DNA of 18,427 nucleotides from Oscillospiraceae bacterium (GCA_017549325.1 JAFYVA010000022.1:1-18427), one strand, 5' to 3'. Counted from the stretch's first letter, positions 1 through 7,708 are shown. A program made the numbers and translations. The notes: generated by a model not told the origin, from the letters alone.

Positions 1-1715
1 CGAACGTTGGCAACGTCGCCCACCTTGTAGGTGCTCATGAAGGTATCCCAGGGGTTGGAAGCGTGATCCTTGACGCCCAGGGAGATCTTGCGCTTCTCGG
101 CGTCGAAGGAGATGACATAGACCTCCAGGGTATCGCCGACAGAGACGACCTCAGCGGGGTTCTTGATACGGCTCCAGCTCAGCTCGGAGATATGTACCAT
201 ACCGTCCACGCCGCCGATGTCAACAAAGACACCGTAGGAAGTCATGGACTTGACGGTACCGGTGTAACGCTTACCCTCTTCGATGCTGTTCCAGATCTCA
301 GCCTGAGCAGCGGCGCGGGCCTCGTAGGAAACGGCACGGATGGAACCGACCACGCGACGGCGGGCACGGTTGACCTCGGTGACGCGCAGGGAGACGGTCT
401 GACCGATCATCTCGCTGAGCTCAGCACCGCGGGGCTGGCCGCTCTGGGAAGCGGGAACGAACACGCGAACGCCCTTGACGTTGACGACGATGCCGCCCTT
501 GTTCTCCTCAGTGACCTTACCCTCCAGGGTGACCTTATTCTCGCAAGCCTCAGCGATGTCGTCCCAGATCTTGACGGCATCCAGACGCTTCTTGGACAGC
601 TTAGCATAACCATCCACATCGTTGACGCGGATGACGAACAGCTCGATCTCGTCACCGACCTTAACCACATCCTCGGGCTTGACGGTGGGATCGGCAGACA
701 GCTCTTCCAGGTCGATATAGCCGGCCTGCTTGGTGCCCAGATCCACCTGGATCTCGGTGGGACCGATTGCCGTGACAATACCGGTTACCTTATCTCCTGT
801 ATTTAAAGTCTTAAAAGATTTTTCCAGCAGTTCTTCGAAGCTCTCTTCCATAGCTTCCATGGTCTTGATTTCTTCGCTCATCGTTTTGTTTACCTCCTTA
901 ATGATGCTCGCCGGCGTAGAGGCTCCCGCTGTGAGTCCCGCCACGGAACATCCTTTAAGAAAGTTTGGCTCAAGTTCCTCGGCCCCTTCGATCTGATAGA
1001 CCCGGGGGCATCTCTCGCTGCAAATCTCTGTCAAATGTTGTGTGTTGGCACTCTTACGGTCTCCTACTACCACCATCACGTCAACCATGGCGGCAATGTC
1101 TGCCGCTTCCGACTGGCGTTTTTGCGTAGCATTACATATTGTATCAAATATTTCTGCGTTTGTACACTCTTTTTTTAAAAATTTTACAGAACTTTCCCAC
1201 AGGGCGCGGACGCAGGTGGTCTGCACCGCCACAGTGAGGGGCAAATGGCGGCGGGAGGGGTCTTCGACGAGCCACGCTTCCACCTCATTTTTGTTCTCCA
1301 AAATCACAGAATCGGGGGAAAAAGAGGCAACTCCCACCACTTCCGGATGATGTTTTTCACCGATAATCACAGGGACTCTCCCCTGCTCGTGGGCGCGCTC
1401 TACCAGCTTCTGGATCCGCAGAACATTGGGGCAGGTGGCATTGAGCACCTTTGCCCCGATTCTCTCGAGGTAGTCGAAGGTCTCCTTCTTCTCGCCGTGG
1501 GAGCGGATGATGACCGTCTCACCGGGACGCACATCCTCTTTTCTGTCCACATGACGGACACCGAGGGCCGCCAATTCCTCCACCACATGGGTGTTGTGGA
1601 TGATGTAGCCCAGCATGACGCAGCCGGTCTGTTCCTTTGCGGCGGTGCGGGCCAGTTCCACAGCCCGCTCCACACCGTAGCAGAAACCGGCGCTTTTGGC
1701 CTGAAGCACCTTCAT
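1..1715 (-). CDS. ispH-rpsA: IspH (HMB-PP reductase) fused to 30S ribosomal protein S1, 3' end cut by window edge
   Basis: Read on the minus strand, one frame stays open from the ATG at 1715 to position 1 (571 full codons). Residues 1-278 are a complete IspH, the [4Fe-4S] enzyme that makes IPP and DMAPP from HMB-PP in the last step of the MEP pathway. The three cluster cysteines are visible at C12 (GFCYGV), C95 (NATCPN) and C194 (DTICNAT), as are H41, the GEKHHPEV motif near 120-127 and the TAGASTP ending. From M279 the protein continues into S1 RNA-binding repeats: about 305-375, 385-460 and 475-545, with a fourth starting at the edge. This fusion is known in Clostridia. The start overlaps the plsC stop by 4 nt (ATGA), indicating translational coupling at the end of the long operon. 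An AGGAGG motif inside the gene precedes M279, so free S1 may also be made. Missing here: the C-terminus and any further S1 repeats. Confidence 0.95.
   Translation of the reverse strand, partial: MKVLQAKSAGFCYGVERAVELARTAAKEQTGCVMLGYIIHNTHVVEELAALGVRHVDRKEDVRPGETVIIRSHGEKKETFDYLERIGAKVLNATCPNVLRIQKLVERAHEQGRVPVIIGEKHHPEVVGVASFSPDSVILENKNEVEAWLVEDPSRRHLPLTVAVQTTCVRALWESSVKFLKKECTNAEIFDTICNATQKRQSEAADIAAMVDVMVVVGDRKSANTQHLTEICSERCPRVYQIEGAEELEPNFLKGCSVAGLTAGASTPASIIKEVNKTMSEEIKTMEAMEESFEELLEKSFKTLNTGDKVTGIVTAIGPTEIQVDLGTKQAGYIDLEELSADPTVKPEDVVKVGDEIELFVIRVNDVDGYAKLSKKRLDAVKIWDDIAEACENKVTLEGKVTEENKGGIVVNVKGVRVFVPASQSGQPRGAELSEMIGQTVSLRVTEVNRARRRVVGSIRAVSYEARAAAQAEIWNSIEEGKRYTGTVKSMTSYGVFVDIGGVDGMVHISELSWSRIKNPAEVVSVGDTLEVYVISFDAEKRKISLGVKDHASNPWDTFMSTYKVGDVANV
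879..899 (-). promoter_or_regulatory. Internal ribosome binding site and in-frame ATG at the IspH/S1 junction
   Basis: Within the ispH-rpsA reading frame, AGGAGG at 898-893 is followed after 11 nt by an in-frame ATG at 881-879. This falls exactly where IspH homology ends and the S1 part begins (MSEEIKTME). The motif also encodes the last IspH residues (I-K-E-V), so part of the match could be coding coincidence, although the position and strength argue for use. It would let S1 be translated separately from IspH. This is an inference from sequence only. Confidence 0.5.
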
Positions 1716-2308
1716 TTCGTCTCTCCCATCGCGTAGACGCGGTCCATCACTTCGTTGATGTTGCGCTGATATTCCTCCGCAGTACCCTTGCGGCCCGTAT
1801 AGACAGGAGCGTAAGGCGCGCCGATGACGATACGCGTCTTGCGGAACAGGCGGTGATTGGCACTGATGTACACCGGCACCATATCCACGCCGGAGCGGAT
1901 GGCGATCATGGCGGCGCCGGACTTGGGCTCAATGCGCCGGCCGTCCTTGATGCGGGTGCCCTCGGGGAAAATCATCAGGCTGCAGCCGTCGCGGATGGCA
2001 CCGATGGAGTGCTTCACCGCGCCGATATCGTTGTGACCGCGATCCACGGGAAAGGCACCCAGCTTACGGATCAGCCAGTTCAGGCCGGGGATGACGAAAA
2101 GCTGCTTCTTGGCCATAATGCGGATGGGATAGGTGCGGGGCAGGGCAAAAGCCAGCACAACGGGGTCCACCGCATTGGTATGGTTGACGCACAGCACCAC
2201 CGGTTTATCGGCGGGTAGATGCTCCACGCCCGTTACCGAGAAGGGGAAGATCACCTTGATGATGGGTTTGAGGATAAAGTGCAGGTTGATGTAGAAGGTA
2301 TTCTTCAC
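1712..2308 (-). CDS. plsC: 1-acyl-sn-glycerol-3-phosphate acyltransferase (PlsC/LPLAT family)
   Basis: This 198-residue membrane-associated acyltransferase is expected to transfer a fatty acyl group to lysophosphatidic acid, giving phosphatidic acid for phospholipid synthesis. The catalytic HX4D motif is visible as NHTNAVD (H43, D48), and the glycerol-phosphate-binding motif as FPEGTR (114-119). A hydrophobic N-terminal stretch (about 5-25) and the PVY segment near the C-terminus fit the family, as does the length. The start is GTG at 2308, overlapping the cmk stop by 4 nt (GTGA), with a purine-rich AAGGTGGAGG stretch just upstream. The stop overlaps the ispH start by 4 nt. The cmk-plsC-ispH order is common in Clostridia. 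Acyl-donor preference (acyl-ACP, acyl-CoA or acyl-phosphate) cannot be read from the sequence. Confidence 0.93.
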   Translation of the reverse strand: MKNTFYINLHFILKPIIKVIFPFSVTGVEHLPADKPVVLCVNHTNAVDPVVLAFALPRTYPIRIMAKKQLFVIPGLNWLIRKLGAFPVDRGHNDIGAVKHSIGAIRDGCSLMIFPEGTRIKDGRRIEPKSGAAMIAIRSGVDMVPVYISANHRLFRKTRIVIGAPYAPVYTGRKGTAEEYQRNINEVMDRVYAMGETK

Positions 2309-2994
2309 GCCTCCACCTTCTTTCGGATGATGTCGATGAGAGCCTCCAGACTCTCCTCGAAATTGAGATCACCCGTATCCAGCAGCACCGCATCCTCCGC
2401 CTGACGCAGCGGAGCGGCGGCGCGGTGGGAATCGTTATAGTCGCGCTGCTCCATATCGGCCAGAACATCTTCGTAGGCTCTGGGGGTACCGCGCTGTTCC
2501 AGTTCCAGGAAGCGGCGGCGGGCACGCTCTTCCAGCGGAGCGGTGAGGAACACCTTCACCTCCGCGTCGGGCAGCACCACCGTACCGATATCGCGGCCGT
2601 CCATAATCACGGAGGACTCGCGGGCAAACTGACGCTGCATCTCCAGCAGATGGGTACGCACTTCGGGGATGGCGGAGACATCGGAGGCGTAGCGGGAGAT
2701 CTCATTCTGACGGATCTCGGTGGTCACATCACGGCCGTTGAGGAACATATGCTGCAGGCCGTCCGGGGCATAGCGCATCTCCACACGGATCTCCGGCAGG
2801 AGCGCGATCACAGCCTCGTTATCGCGGGGGTCGACACCCTTTTCCTTCACATAGCAGCCGATGGTACGGTAGATGGCACCGGTATCGACATAGAGAATAT
2901 CCAGCTTTGCGGCTACCGCCTTGGCAAGGGTGCTCTTTCCTGCACCGCTGGGGCCATCCACCGCTACGGCGAAACGCTTGTTGTTCATAGCCAT
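2305..2994 (-). CDS. cmk: Cytidylate kinase (CMP/dCMP kinase)
   Basis: This protein phosphorylates CMP and dCMP to the diphosphates with ATP, in the cytosol, for nucleotide recycling. It has 229 residues, the normal bacterial Cmk length. The P-loop GPSGAGKS is at residues 14-21, followed by the DTGAIYR substrate segment and the family signature DGRDIGT. A VKVFLTA strand and an arginine-rich lid (EERARRR) follow. A longer open frame continues 38 codons upstream but lies over the flavoprotein gene and lacks family similarity. The ATG at 2994 has AGGAGG nine bases before it and lies 1 nt after the upstream stop. ATG 2988 is a less well-placed alternative. The stop overlaps the GTG start of plsC. 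Confidence 0.96.
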   Translation of the reverse strand: MAMNNKRFAVAVDGPSGAGKSTLAKAVAAKLDILYVDTGAIYRTIGCYVKEKGVDPRDNEAVIALLPEIRVEMRYAPDGLQHMFLNGRDVTTEIRQNEISRYASDVSAIPEVRTHLLEMQRQFARESSVIMDGRDIGTVVLPDAEVKVFLTAPLEERARRRFLELEQRGTPRAYEDVLADMEQRDYNDSHRAAAPLRQAEDAVLLDTGDLNFEESLEALIDIIRKKVEA

Positions 2995-2995
2995 A

Positions 2996-4234
2996 TCACC
3001 ACTCCTCCTTCTCTGCGGCGGCGAGGCCGGCCAATCGGCCGCTCGCCCACGCGATCTGTAAGTTAAATCCGCCTGTATAGGCATCCACATCCAGTACCTC
3101 GCCTGCAAAATACAGGCCGGATACCAGTTTCGACTCCATGGTATTGGGGCTGACCTCCCCCACCTTCACGCCGCCGGCAGTGACGATGGCCTCCGACACG
3201 GGGCGCACACCGGTAACGGAGATGGGGAAATCCTTCAAAAGCTGCACCAGCGCCCGACGCTGCTCCTTGGTGATGGAATGGCTCTTCAGCCCCTTGGGCC
3301 AATCGAGGCGCTTCATCACCACAGCCACCATGCTGTGGGGAACCAGCCCGCCCAGCAGCTTCTCGCCGTCGCGGTTGGGGTTTTCGCTGATGTCGCGGAG
3401 AATGCGGCTCTCCAGCTTCTGCTCGTCCAATGCCGGCTTTAAGTCGATGCTGAGACGGTAGCCGCCCTTTTCCCAGTCACGCAGATGGGCACTGGCGGAG
3501 AGCACCAGCGGGCCGGAGATACCAAAATGGGTAAACAGCATCTCGCCCAGCTCGTGAAAGATCACCTTTTTCTTAGCGTTTGTCACCGTCAGCTCCACAT
3601 TTTTCAGCGCAAGGCCCTGCATCTCGCGGCAGCAGCCGTCATCGCTGACAAGGGGCACCAGCGAGCCCTTGGGCTCGACGACGGTATGGCCCAGCGCCTC
3701 GGCAAGGCGGTAGCCGTCGCCCGTGGAGCCGGTGCCGGGGTAGGAACAGCCGCCGGTGGCGATGATGGCGCGATCGGCCTTATATGTATCCTTCTCGCCA
3801 CGCACGGCCGTCACGGCGCCGTCCGTCACCTCGATGTCCACGGCGCGGTCACGCACCCATCGGACACCCGTCTCCTTCACACGGCGCTTGAGGGCGTCGG
3901 TGATGGTGAAGGCGCTGTCGGACTGGGGGAATACGCGGTTGCCGCGCTCCACCTTCAGGGCCGCACCGGCCTTCTCAAAAAAGGCCATGGTATCGCGGGA
4001 GGAGAAGCGGCTGAGGGCACTGTAGAGGAAGCGGCCGTTACGGGGGATATTGGCCATCAGGCCGTCCAGATCCGTATCGTTGGTGACATTGCACCGACCC
4101 TTGCCCGTAATATTGATTTTTTTGCCAAGGCGCTCGTTGGGCTCCAGAAGCACCACGCTTGCACCCTTTTCTGCGGCGGTAATGGCGGCCATCAGGCCTG
4201 CGGCACCGCCGCCGATCACAACAACATTATTCAT
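2996..4234 (-). CDS. HI0933/YhiN/BaiN-family FAD-dependent oxidoreductase
   Basis: This 412-residue flavoprotein has the usual family length. The N-terminus carries the Rossmann FAD motif VVVIGGGAAGLMAA (GxGxxG at 8-13), then an ERLGKK segment and TGKGRCNVTN, the family signature. ATGGCSYPGTGSTGDGY follows mid-protein, and the C-terminal FAD-contact block reads GLYFAGEVLDVDAYTGGFN. Members include BaiN, implicated in bile-acid dehydroxylation, but most relatives have no assigned substrate, so no specific reaction is claimed. The start at ATG 4234 follows a weak GGAAAG-type site and overlaps the rpiR stop by 8 nt, so coupled translation is likely. Upstream in-frame sequence lies in rpiR and is not homologous. 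The stop is 1 nt before the cmk start. In Clostridia this gene commonly sits beside cmk, which suggests a conserved housekeeping role. Confidence 0.9.
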   Translation of the reverse strand: MNNVVVIGGGAAGLMAAITAAEKGASVVLLEPNERLGKKINITGKGRCNVTNDTDLDGLMANIPRNGRFLYSALSRFSSRDTMAFFEKAGAALKVERGNRVFPQSDSAFTITDALKRRVKETGVRWVRDRAVDIEVTDGAVTAVRGEKDTYKADRAIIATGGCSYPGTGSTGDGYRLAEALGHTVVEPKGSLVPLVSDDGCCREMQGLALKNVELTVTNAKKKVIFHELGEMLFTHFGISGPLVLSASAHLRDWEKGGYRLSIDLKPALDEQKLESRILRDISENPNRDGEKLLGGLVPHSMVAVVMKRLDWPKGLKSHSITKEQRRALVQLLKDFPISVTGVRPVSEAIVTAGGVKVGEVSPNTMESKLVSGLYFAGEVLDVDAYTGGFNLQIAWASGRLAGLAAAEKEEW

Positions 4235-5090
4235 CTTCCGACTTTCCAAAAATATCGTATTTCGACCACACCTGCTCCAGGCTGGAGAAGGTGTCGGACA
4301 CTTCCTTACCTTTTCTGCGGCCAACTGCCAGCACCAGCGCATTCAACAGGCTCAAGGGCGCGGCCAGAGAGTCCACATAGGCCAGCGCCTCGCTGCGTAC
4401 GAACAGCGACTCGGTGGCATAGGGTACCAGCGGTGACATACGGTTGTCGGTAATGGCGATGACCGCTGCACCGCGCTGGTAGGCCATATCCACCGCATGG
4501 ATGACCATATTGGAATAACGGGGAAAGCTGATGGCCAGAATCACATCTTTCGGGCCGATATGCACCAGCTGCTCATAAATTTCGCCAGCGGCGGTGTTCT
4601 GCACCAGCGTCACATTGTTCATCAGCAGGTGCAGGTAAAAATTGAGATAGCCCGCCAGAAAGGCGCTGGAACGGACGCCGAGAATGTAGACGTGTTCTGC
4701 CTGCAGGATCTGCTCCACAACATTGGAAAAGGCGGCGCGATCCACCTGCTCAATGGTGGTGCTGATACTGTCCATATCGCGGTGCATGACACTGCTGAGA
4801 AGGTCCTGCTCCTCCATGTCGATCTCCGAGGCACTGAGGCGCTGCACGGAGGTCAGGCGGCCACGGATCAGTTCCTGCAGCGCCTTCTGCATGGCGGGAT
4901 AGCCGCTGTAGCCCAGTTCGGCAGCAAAACGCACCACGGTGGATTCACTCACCTGTGCCGTTTTGCCCAGTCGGGAGGCTGTCATAAAGGCGGCCTTATC
5001 GTAGTTGTTCAAAATATAATCGGCGATACGCTTCTGTCCCTTGGAGAAGCCGTCCATGCAGGTGCGTATGGTATGCAATACACTACTCAT
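4227..5090 (-). CDS. MurR/RpiR-family transcriptional regulator (HTH plus SIS domain)
   Basis: This 287-residue protein has the two-domain layout of RpiR regulators. An N-terminal helix-turn-helix spans about 1-77, with the typical QKRIADYI start and a recognition region SESTVVRFAAELGYSGYP. A SIS sugar-phosphate-binding domain spans about 125-255 (VYILGVRSSA, DVILAISFPRYS, AVIAITDN). Relatives sense phosphosugars and control sugar or amino-sugar genes. No sugar-catabolic gene lies beside it here, so the ligand and targets are unknown. The ATG at 5090 is preceded by AAGGAG at good spacing and overlaps the end of the pseudouridine synthase gene by 8 nt. The stop overlaps the flavoprotein start by 8 nt. 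Regulation of its own operon is possible but not shown. Confidence 0.92.
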   Translation of the reverse strand: MSSVLHTIRTCMDGFSKGQKRIADYILNNYDKAAFMTASRLGKTAQVSESTVVRFAAELGYSGYPAMQKALQELIRGRLTSVQRLSASEIDMEEQDLLSSVMHRDMDSISTTIEQVDRAAFSNVVEQILQAEHVYILGVRSSAFLAGYLNFYLHLLMNNVTLVQNTAAGEIYEQLVHIGPKDVILAISFPRYSNMVIHAVDMAYQRGAAVIAITDNRMSPLVPYATESLFVRSEALAYVDSLAAPLSLLNALVLAVGRRKGKEVSDTFSSLEQVWSKYDIFGKSEDE

Positions 5091-5799
5091 ATTGCGCTCC
5101 TTTCAGCGTATCGATCTCTTCCTTTGTCAAATGCCGCCATTTCCCCGCAGGCAAATCACCCAGAACAAGCGACTCCTCTGCCACGCGGCACAGCCGCTTG
5201 ACCTGCAGACCCACTTGGGCACACATACGGCGGATCTGGCGGTTTTTACCCTGATGGATCACCACACGCAGCAGTGCTTGTCCGCCACAGCGATCCAGCT
5301 GCGTTACCTGTGCAGGGATGATCTCCTCCCCATCCAGGTCGGTCACGGCGGCAAGACGCTGCGCTGCACCATCCAGTTCACCCCTCACCGTCACTTCATA
5401 GACCTTGTCCACCTGATGCTTGGGGTGGGTCATGGTCTGCATAAAAGCGCCGTCATTGGTAAACAACAGAAGCCCCTCGCTGTCCATGTCAAGACGGCCC
5501 ACGGGGTAGACCCGCACGCCGCAGTCAGCCACCAGATCTGCCGCCGTCCTGCGGCCCTTTTCATCGCTGAGGGTGGTCACATAGCCGCGGGGCTTGTGGA
5601 GCATCAGGTAGACCTTCTCCTCTTCAAAGACCAGCACCTTCCCGTCCACGGCGACGGTCTGTACGGCGGGATCGGCCTTGTCACCCAACGCGGCGACCAG
5701 ACCATCCACCGTGACGCGGCCCGAGCTCAGCAGTTCCTCGGCTTTACGGCGGGAGCAGAGGCCCGATTGCGCTATCAACTTTTGCAGACGCTCTGCCAT
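5083..5799 (-). CDS. rluB: RluB/RsuA-family pseudouridine synthase
   Basis: This 238-residue rRNA-modifying enzyme isomerises a specific uridine to pseudouridine. An S4 RNA-binding domain covers about residues 1-47 (ERLQKLIAQSG, then CSRRKAEELL). The catalytic domain follows, with the HKPRGYVTT segment and the signature GRLDMDSEGLLLFTNDG, in which D104 is the expected nucleophile. Near the C-terminus GKNRQIRRMC is the second family block. A longer frame exists upstream, but ATG 5799 has GGAGGG seven bases before it and starts 2 nt after the carboxypeptidase stop. The protein is closest in form to the 23S U2605 enzyme RluB, but RsuA (16S) and RluB cannot be separated with certainty by eye. A pseudouridine synthase of this type is often found in the scpAB operon of Firmicutes. 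Confidence 0.92.
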   Translation of the reverse strand: MAERLQKLIAQSGLCSRRKAEELLSSGRVTVDGLVAALGDKADPAVQTVAVDGKVLVFEEEKVYLMLHKPRGYVTTLSDEKGRRTAADLVADCGVRVYPVGRLDMDSEGLLLFTNDGAFMQTMTHPKHQVDKVYEVTVRGELDGAAQRLAAVTDLDGEEIIPAQVTQLDRCGGQALLRVVIHQGKNRQIRRMCAQVGLQVKRLCRVAEESLVLGDLPAGKWRHLTKEEIDTLKGAQYE

Positions 5800-5801
5800 G
5801 C

Positions 5802-6575
5802 TTATCCCTCCGGGCCAAAGCCCCATTCGTATAATTTCTCGTGATCCGACCAGTCGTCGGCGGCGTTCAGCGTCACCGCCACGAGGCATCGGCCCTCACG
5901 CTCTGCGCAGCTGACCAGTGTGCGGCCCGCCGCCTTGGTATAGCCTGTTTTCATGCCGATGCAGCCCTCCACGCGCTTGAGCAGCTTGTTGTGGTTGCTC
6001 ATGCTGCGTCCCGCCACCGATGCAGCGGTGGTGGAGCAGAGGCGCACGAAGGCGGGGTCCTCGGCGGCATAGGCCGCCAGACGCGCCATGTCCCGTGCGG
6101 TGGAGCGGTGGCCATCGGCATCAAGGCCGTTGGGATTACGGAACGAGGAGTTCTCCATGCCGATGCTTTGTGCAAGGGCATTCATCTTCTCCACAAACGC
6201 CGCTTCGCCGCCGCACACCTCGGTGAGGGCCAGCGCCGCATCGTTGCCGCTGCAGAGCAGCAAACCGTAGAGCAGTTCCTGCACCGTTACCTGCTCTCCC
6301 ACCTCCAGATACATCGACGAGCCCTCCACCATGTGCTCCTGCGTCACGGTAATGACATCGCAGGGGGAGGCCTCCTCCAGTACCACCAGTGCCGTCAGGA
6401 TCTTGGTGGTGCTGGCGATACGCATGGATCTGTCGGCATCTTTTTCATAGAGCACTTCACCGGTGTCGGCATCCATCAGGATGGCCGATCCGGCAGACAG
6501 GGACAACGCCTCCGTCCCCTCCACGCGGCAAAGGCACAGCAGCACACACAGCAGCACACAGATCACTCGACGCAT
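5802..6575 (-). CDS. Short D-alanyl-D-alanine carboxypeptidase (peptidase S11, DacF/DacB-like)
   Basis: This exported penicillin-binding protein trims the terminal D-Ala from peptidoglycan stem peptides. Residues 1-24 form a signal peptide (RR start, hydrophobic VLLCVLLC core). All three active-site motifs are intact: STTK at 55-58, SGN at 109-111 and KTG at 209-211. At 257 residues it consists of little more than the catalytic domain. The C-terminal beta domain and amphipathic anchor of full-length DacF or PBP5 (about 380-400 residues) are absent, and the gene ends cleanly just before rluB. The ATG at 6575 has GAGGTG upstream, and both lie within a perfect inverted repeat (listed separately). 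The neighbour ytfJ/gerW suggests a spore-wall role; vegetative wall trimming is equally possible. It lies 2 nt from rluB and 51 nt from ytfJ. Confidence 0.93.
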   Translation of the reverse strand: MRRVICVLLCVLLCLCRVEGTEALSLSAGSAILMDADTGEVLYEKDADRSMRIASTTKILTALVVLEEASPCDVITVTQEHMVEGSSMYLEVGEQVTVQELLYGLLLCSGNDAALALTEVCGGEAAFVEKMNALAQSIGMENSSFRNPNGLDADGHRSTARDMARLAAYAAEDPAFVRLCSTTAASVAGRSMSNHNKLLKRVEGCIGMKTGYTKAAGRTLVSCAEREGRCLVAVTLNAADDWSDHEKLYEWGFGPEG

Positions 6576-6601
6576 ACCATCACCTCACAGCTATGGTATG
6601 C
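6572..6601 (-). promoter_or_regulatory. Perfect 9-bp inverted repeat enclosing the carboxypeptidase ribosome binding site and start
   Basis: Two perfect 9-nt arms (6601-6593 and 6580-6572, reading GCATACCAT and ATGGTATGC on the coding strand) flank a 12-nt loop. The loop holds the ribosome-binding sequence GAGGTG, and the initiation ATG at 6575-6573 is inside the 3' arm. In mRNA the start codon would be paired and the ribosome site exposed in the loop. A DNA operator is the alternative reading. This is the largest gap (51 nt) in the twelve-gene run. Confidence 0.55.
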
Positions 6602-6626
6602 ACCTTCGGTTGTCCGATATTAAGAC

Positions 6627-7028
6627 TTAGAAAACCTCTTTTTCTGCCTTTTCAGCCTTATGGCGCTCGATAAAGTTCTCCACGCGATCCAGCACCTGCG
6701 GCACCAGCTCGATGGCGCGATCCACCGTGGTGATCGCAGGAGCGGCCACGGGCATGACGCGGGTCACGCCGTCGCGCACCACCAGAAAGGCCACGGGCTC
6801 CACACGGACGCCGGCGGTGCTGGCGCCGCCGAACTTGGGGGCGGTCTTACCGTAGTCACCGCCGCCGCAGCCGAAGCCAAAGCTCATACGGGACACAGGG
6901 ATGAGGGTCACACCGTCGGGGGTGGTGATGGGCTGACCGATGATGGTGTTGGAATCCACCATCTCACGAACCTTACCCATCGAGGTCTCCATCAGCTCAC
7001 TGAGGGAGGATTTCTTGTTGTTATCCAT
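6627..7028 (-). CDS. ytfJ: GerW/YtfJ-family sporulation protein
   Basis: This 133-residue protein matches the GerW/YtfJ family of spore proteins, known in Bacillus for a role in germination; its biochemical action is not established. The visible family features are an N-terminal helix (LSELMETSMGKVREMVD), the IIGQPI and VTLIPVSRMSFGFG strands, and the glycine-rich GCGGGDYG segment. The region GGASTAGVRVEPVAFLVV follows, then a charged C-terminal helix. ATG 7028 has AAAGGA nine bases upstream. ATG 7034, two codons earlier, is only about 3 nt from it, so the later start is preferred. It lies between a DUF2953 gene and the carboxypeptidase, as in many spore-formers, where ytfI (DUF2953) and ytfJ are neighbours. 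It supports a spore-forming host. Confidence 0.93.
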   Translation of the reverse strand: MDNNKKSSLSELMETSMGKVREMVDSNTIIGQPITTPDGVTLIPVSRMSFGFGCGGGDYGKTAPKFGGASTAGVRVEPVAFLVVRDGVTRVMPVAAPAITTVDRAIELVPQVLDRVENFIERHKAEKAEKEVF

Positions 7029-7051
7029 ACTCATTGATCCTTTCTGACATC

Positions 7052-7708
7052 TTACGGTTGCGTTGTTGGCTCTGCGGCCCGAACCGCAGGTTTCTGCCGC
7101 GCCTTACGGCGGCGGTTAAAGGGTATATACCATTTCAGCAGGGGAATCGCGGCGGCAAAGGCAACGGCGATCAGATCACCGACGCGTAGGCAGGCACCCA
7201 CCTGCCCCTCCACATTGACGGCGGGCGCATTGAAATCCGCATCCAAATGGATATAGGGATCGCGGATGTAAATCAGCTGCTCCAAGCGGGGCATCACCGT
7301 CCACACGGCGGCGCTCAACTGTCCGTACAGCTCCGCCACCCGGTCGGGCTGGGAGCCGCCTGCGATAATGCTCACCCGGCAGGGATAGATGCGTATTCCC
7401 TTGCCGATGCGCCGCAGCACACGCTCCAGGGCGTTCCACGCGGCGCGGATGGCCTCGCGCACATCCTGTGCGGTAAGGTCAAGCCCGGGTTTCTTTTCCT
7501 CCTTAGAGGCAGCAGCCGCCGGAGCCGTTTTCTTCTTTTTCGCGGGCGCTTTTTTCGGCGGCGCGGGGTACAGCACAACGGTTTTCGGGCCGATGCGGGC
7601 CGTCACCGTCAGTGATTCGTGCATGGTAAGCGTTATGCCCACGCGCAGCGACAGCACGATCACGATCAGCAGCACCATCGCGCCCAGTATGCACCATAAT
7701 ACCGTCAT
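7052..7708 (-). CDS. DUF2953-family membrane protein (YtfI-like)
   Basis: The 218-residue protein has an N-terminal transmembrane helix (about 3-23). A Lys/Ala/Pro-rich linker (about 49-72) follows, then the DUF2953 core with a conserved GGSQPDRVAELYGQ-type segment (about 117-130) and the LDADFNAP strand region. A second hydrophobic stretch lies near 177-197, with a basic tail after it. No catalytic motif can be seen and the family has no known biochemical function. Its regular pairing with ytfJ, seen here with a gap of about 23 nt, points to a membrane role linked to sporulation, which is an inference. The ATG at 7708 is preceded by a purine-rich GGAAGGGGGGA site. scpB ends 34 nt upstream. 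Confidence 0.85.
   Translation of the reverse strand: MTVLWCILGAMVLLIVIVLSLRVGITLTMHESLTVTARIGPKTVVLYPAPPKKAPAKKKKTAPAAAASKEEKKPGLDLTAQDVREAIRAAWNALERVLRRIGKGIRIYPCRVSIIAGGSQPDRVAELYGQLSAAVWTVMPRLEQLIYIRDPYIHLDADFNAPAVNVEGQVGACLRVGDLIAVAFAAAIPLLKWYIPFNRRRKARQKPAVRAAEPTTQP

Noticed and set aside
63..806. Long plus-strand ORF opposite the S1 region, and similar long plus-strand frames opposite most minus-strand genes
   Set aside because: They are antisense shadows created by GC-rich codon bias: no ribosome sites, repetitive Gly/His/Asp composition and no family similarity, while the opposite strand encodes recognisable proteins.
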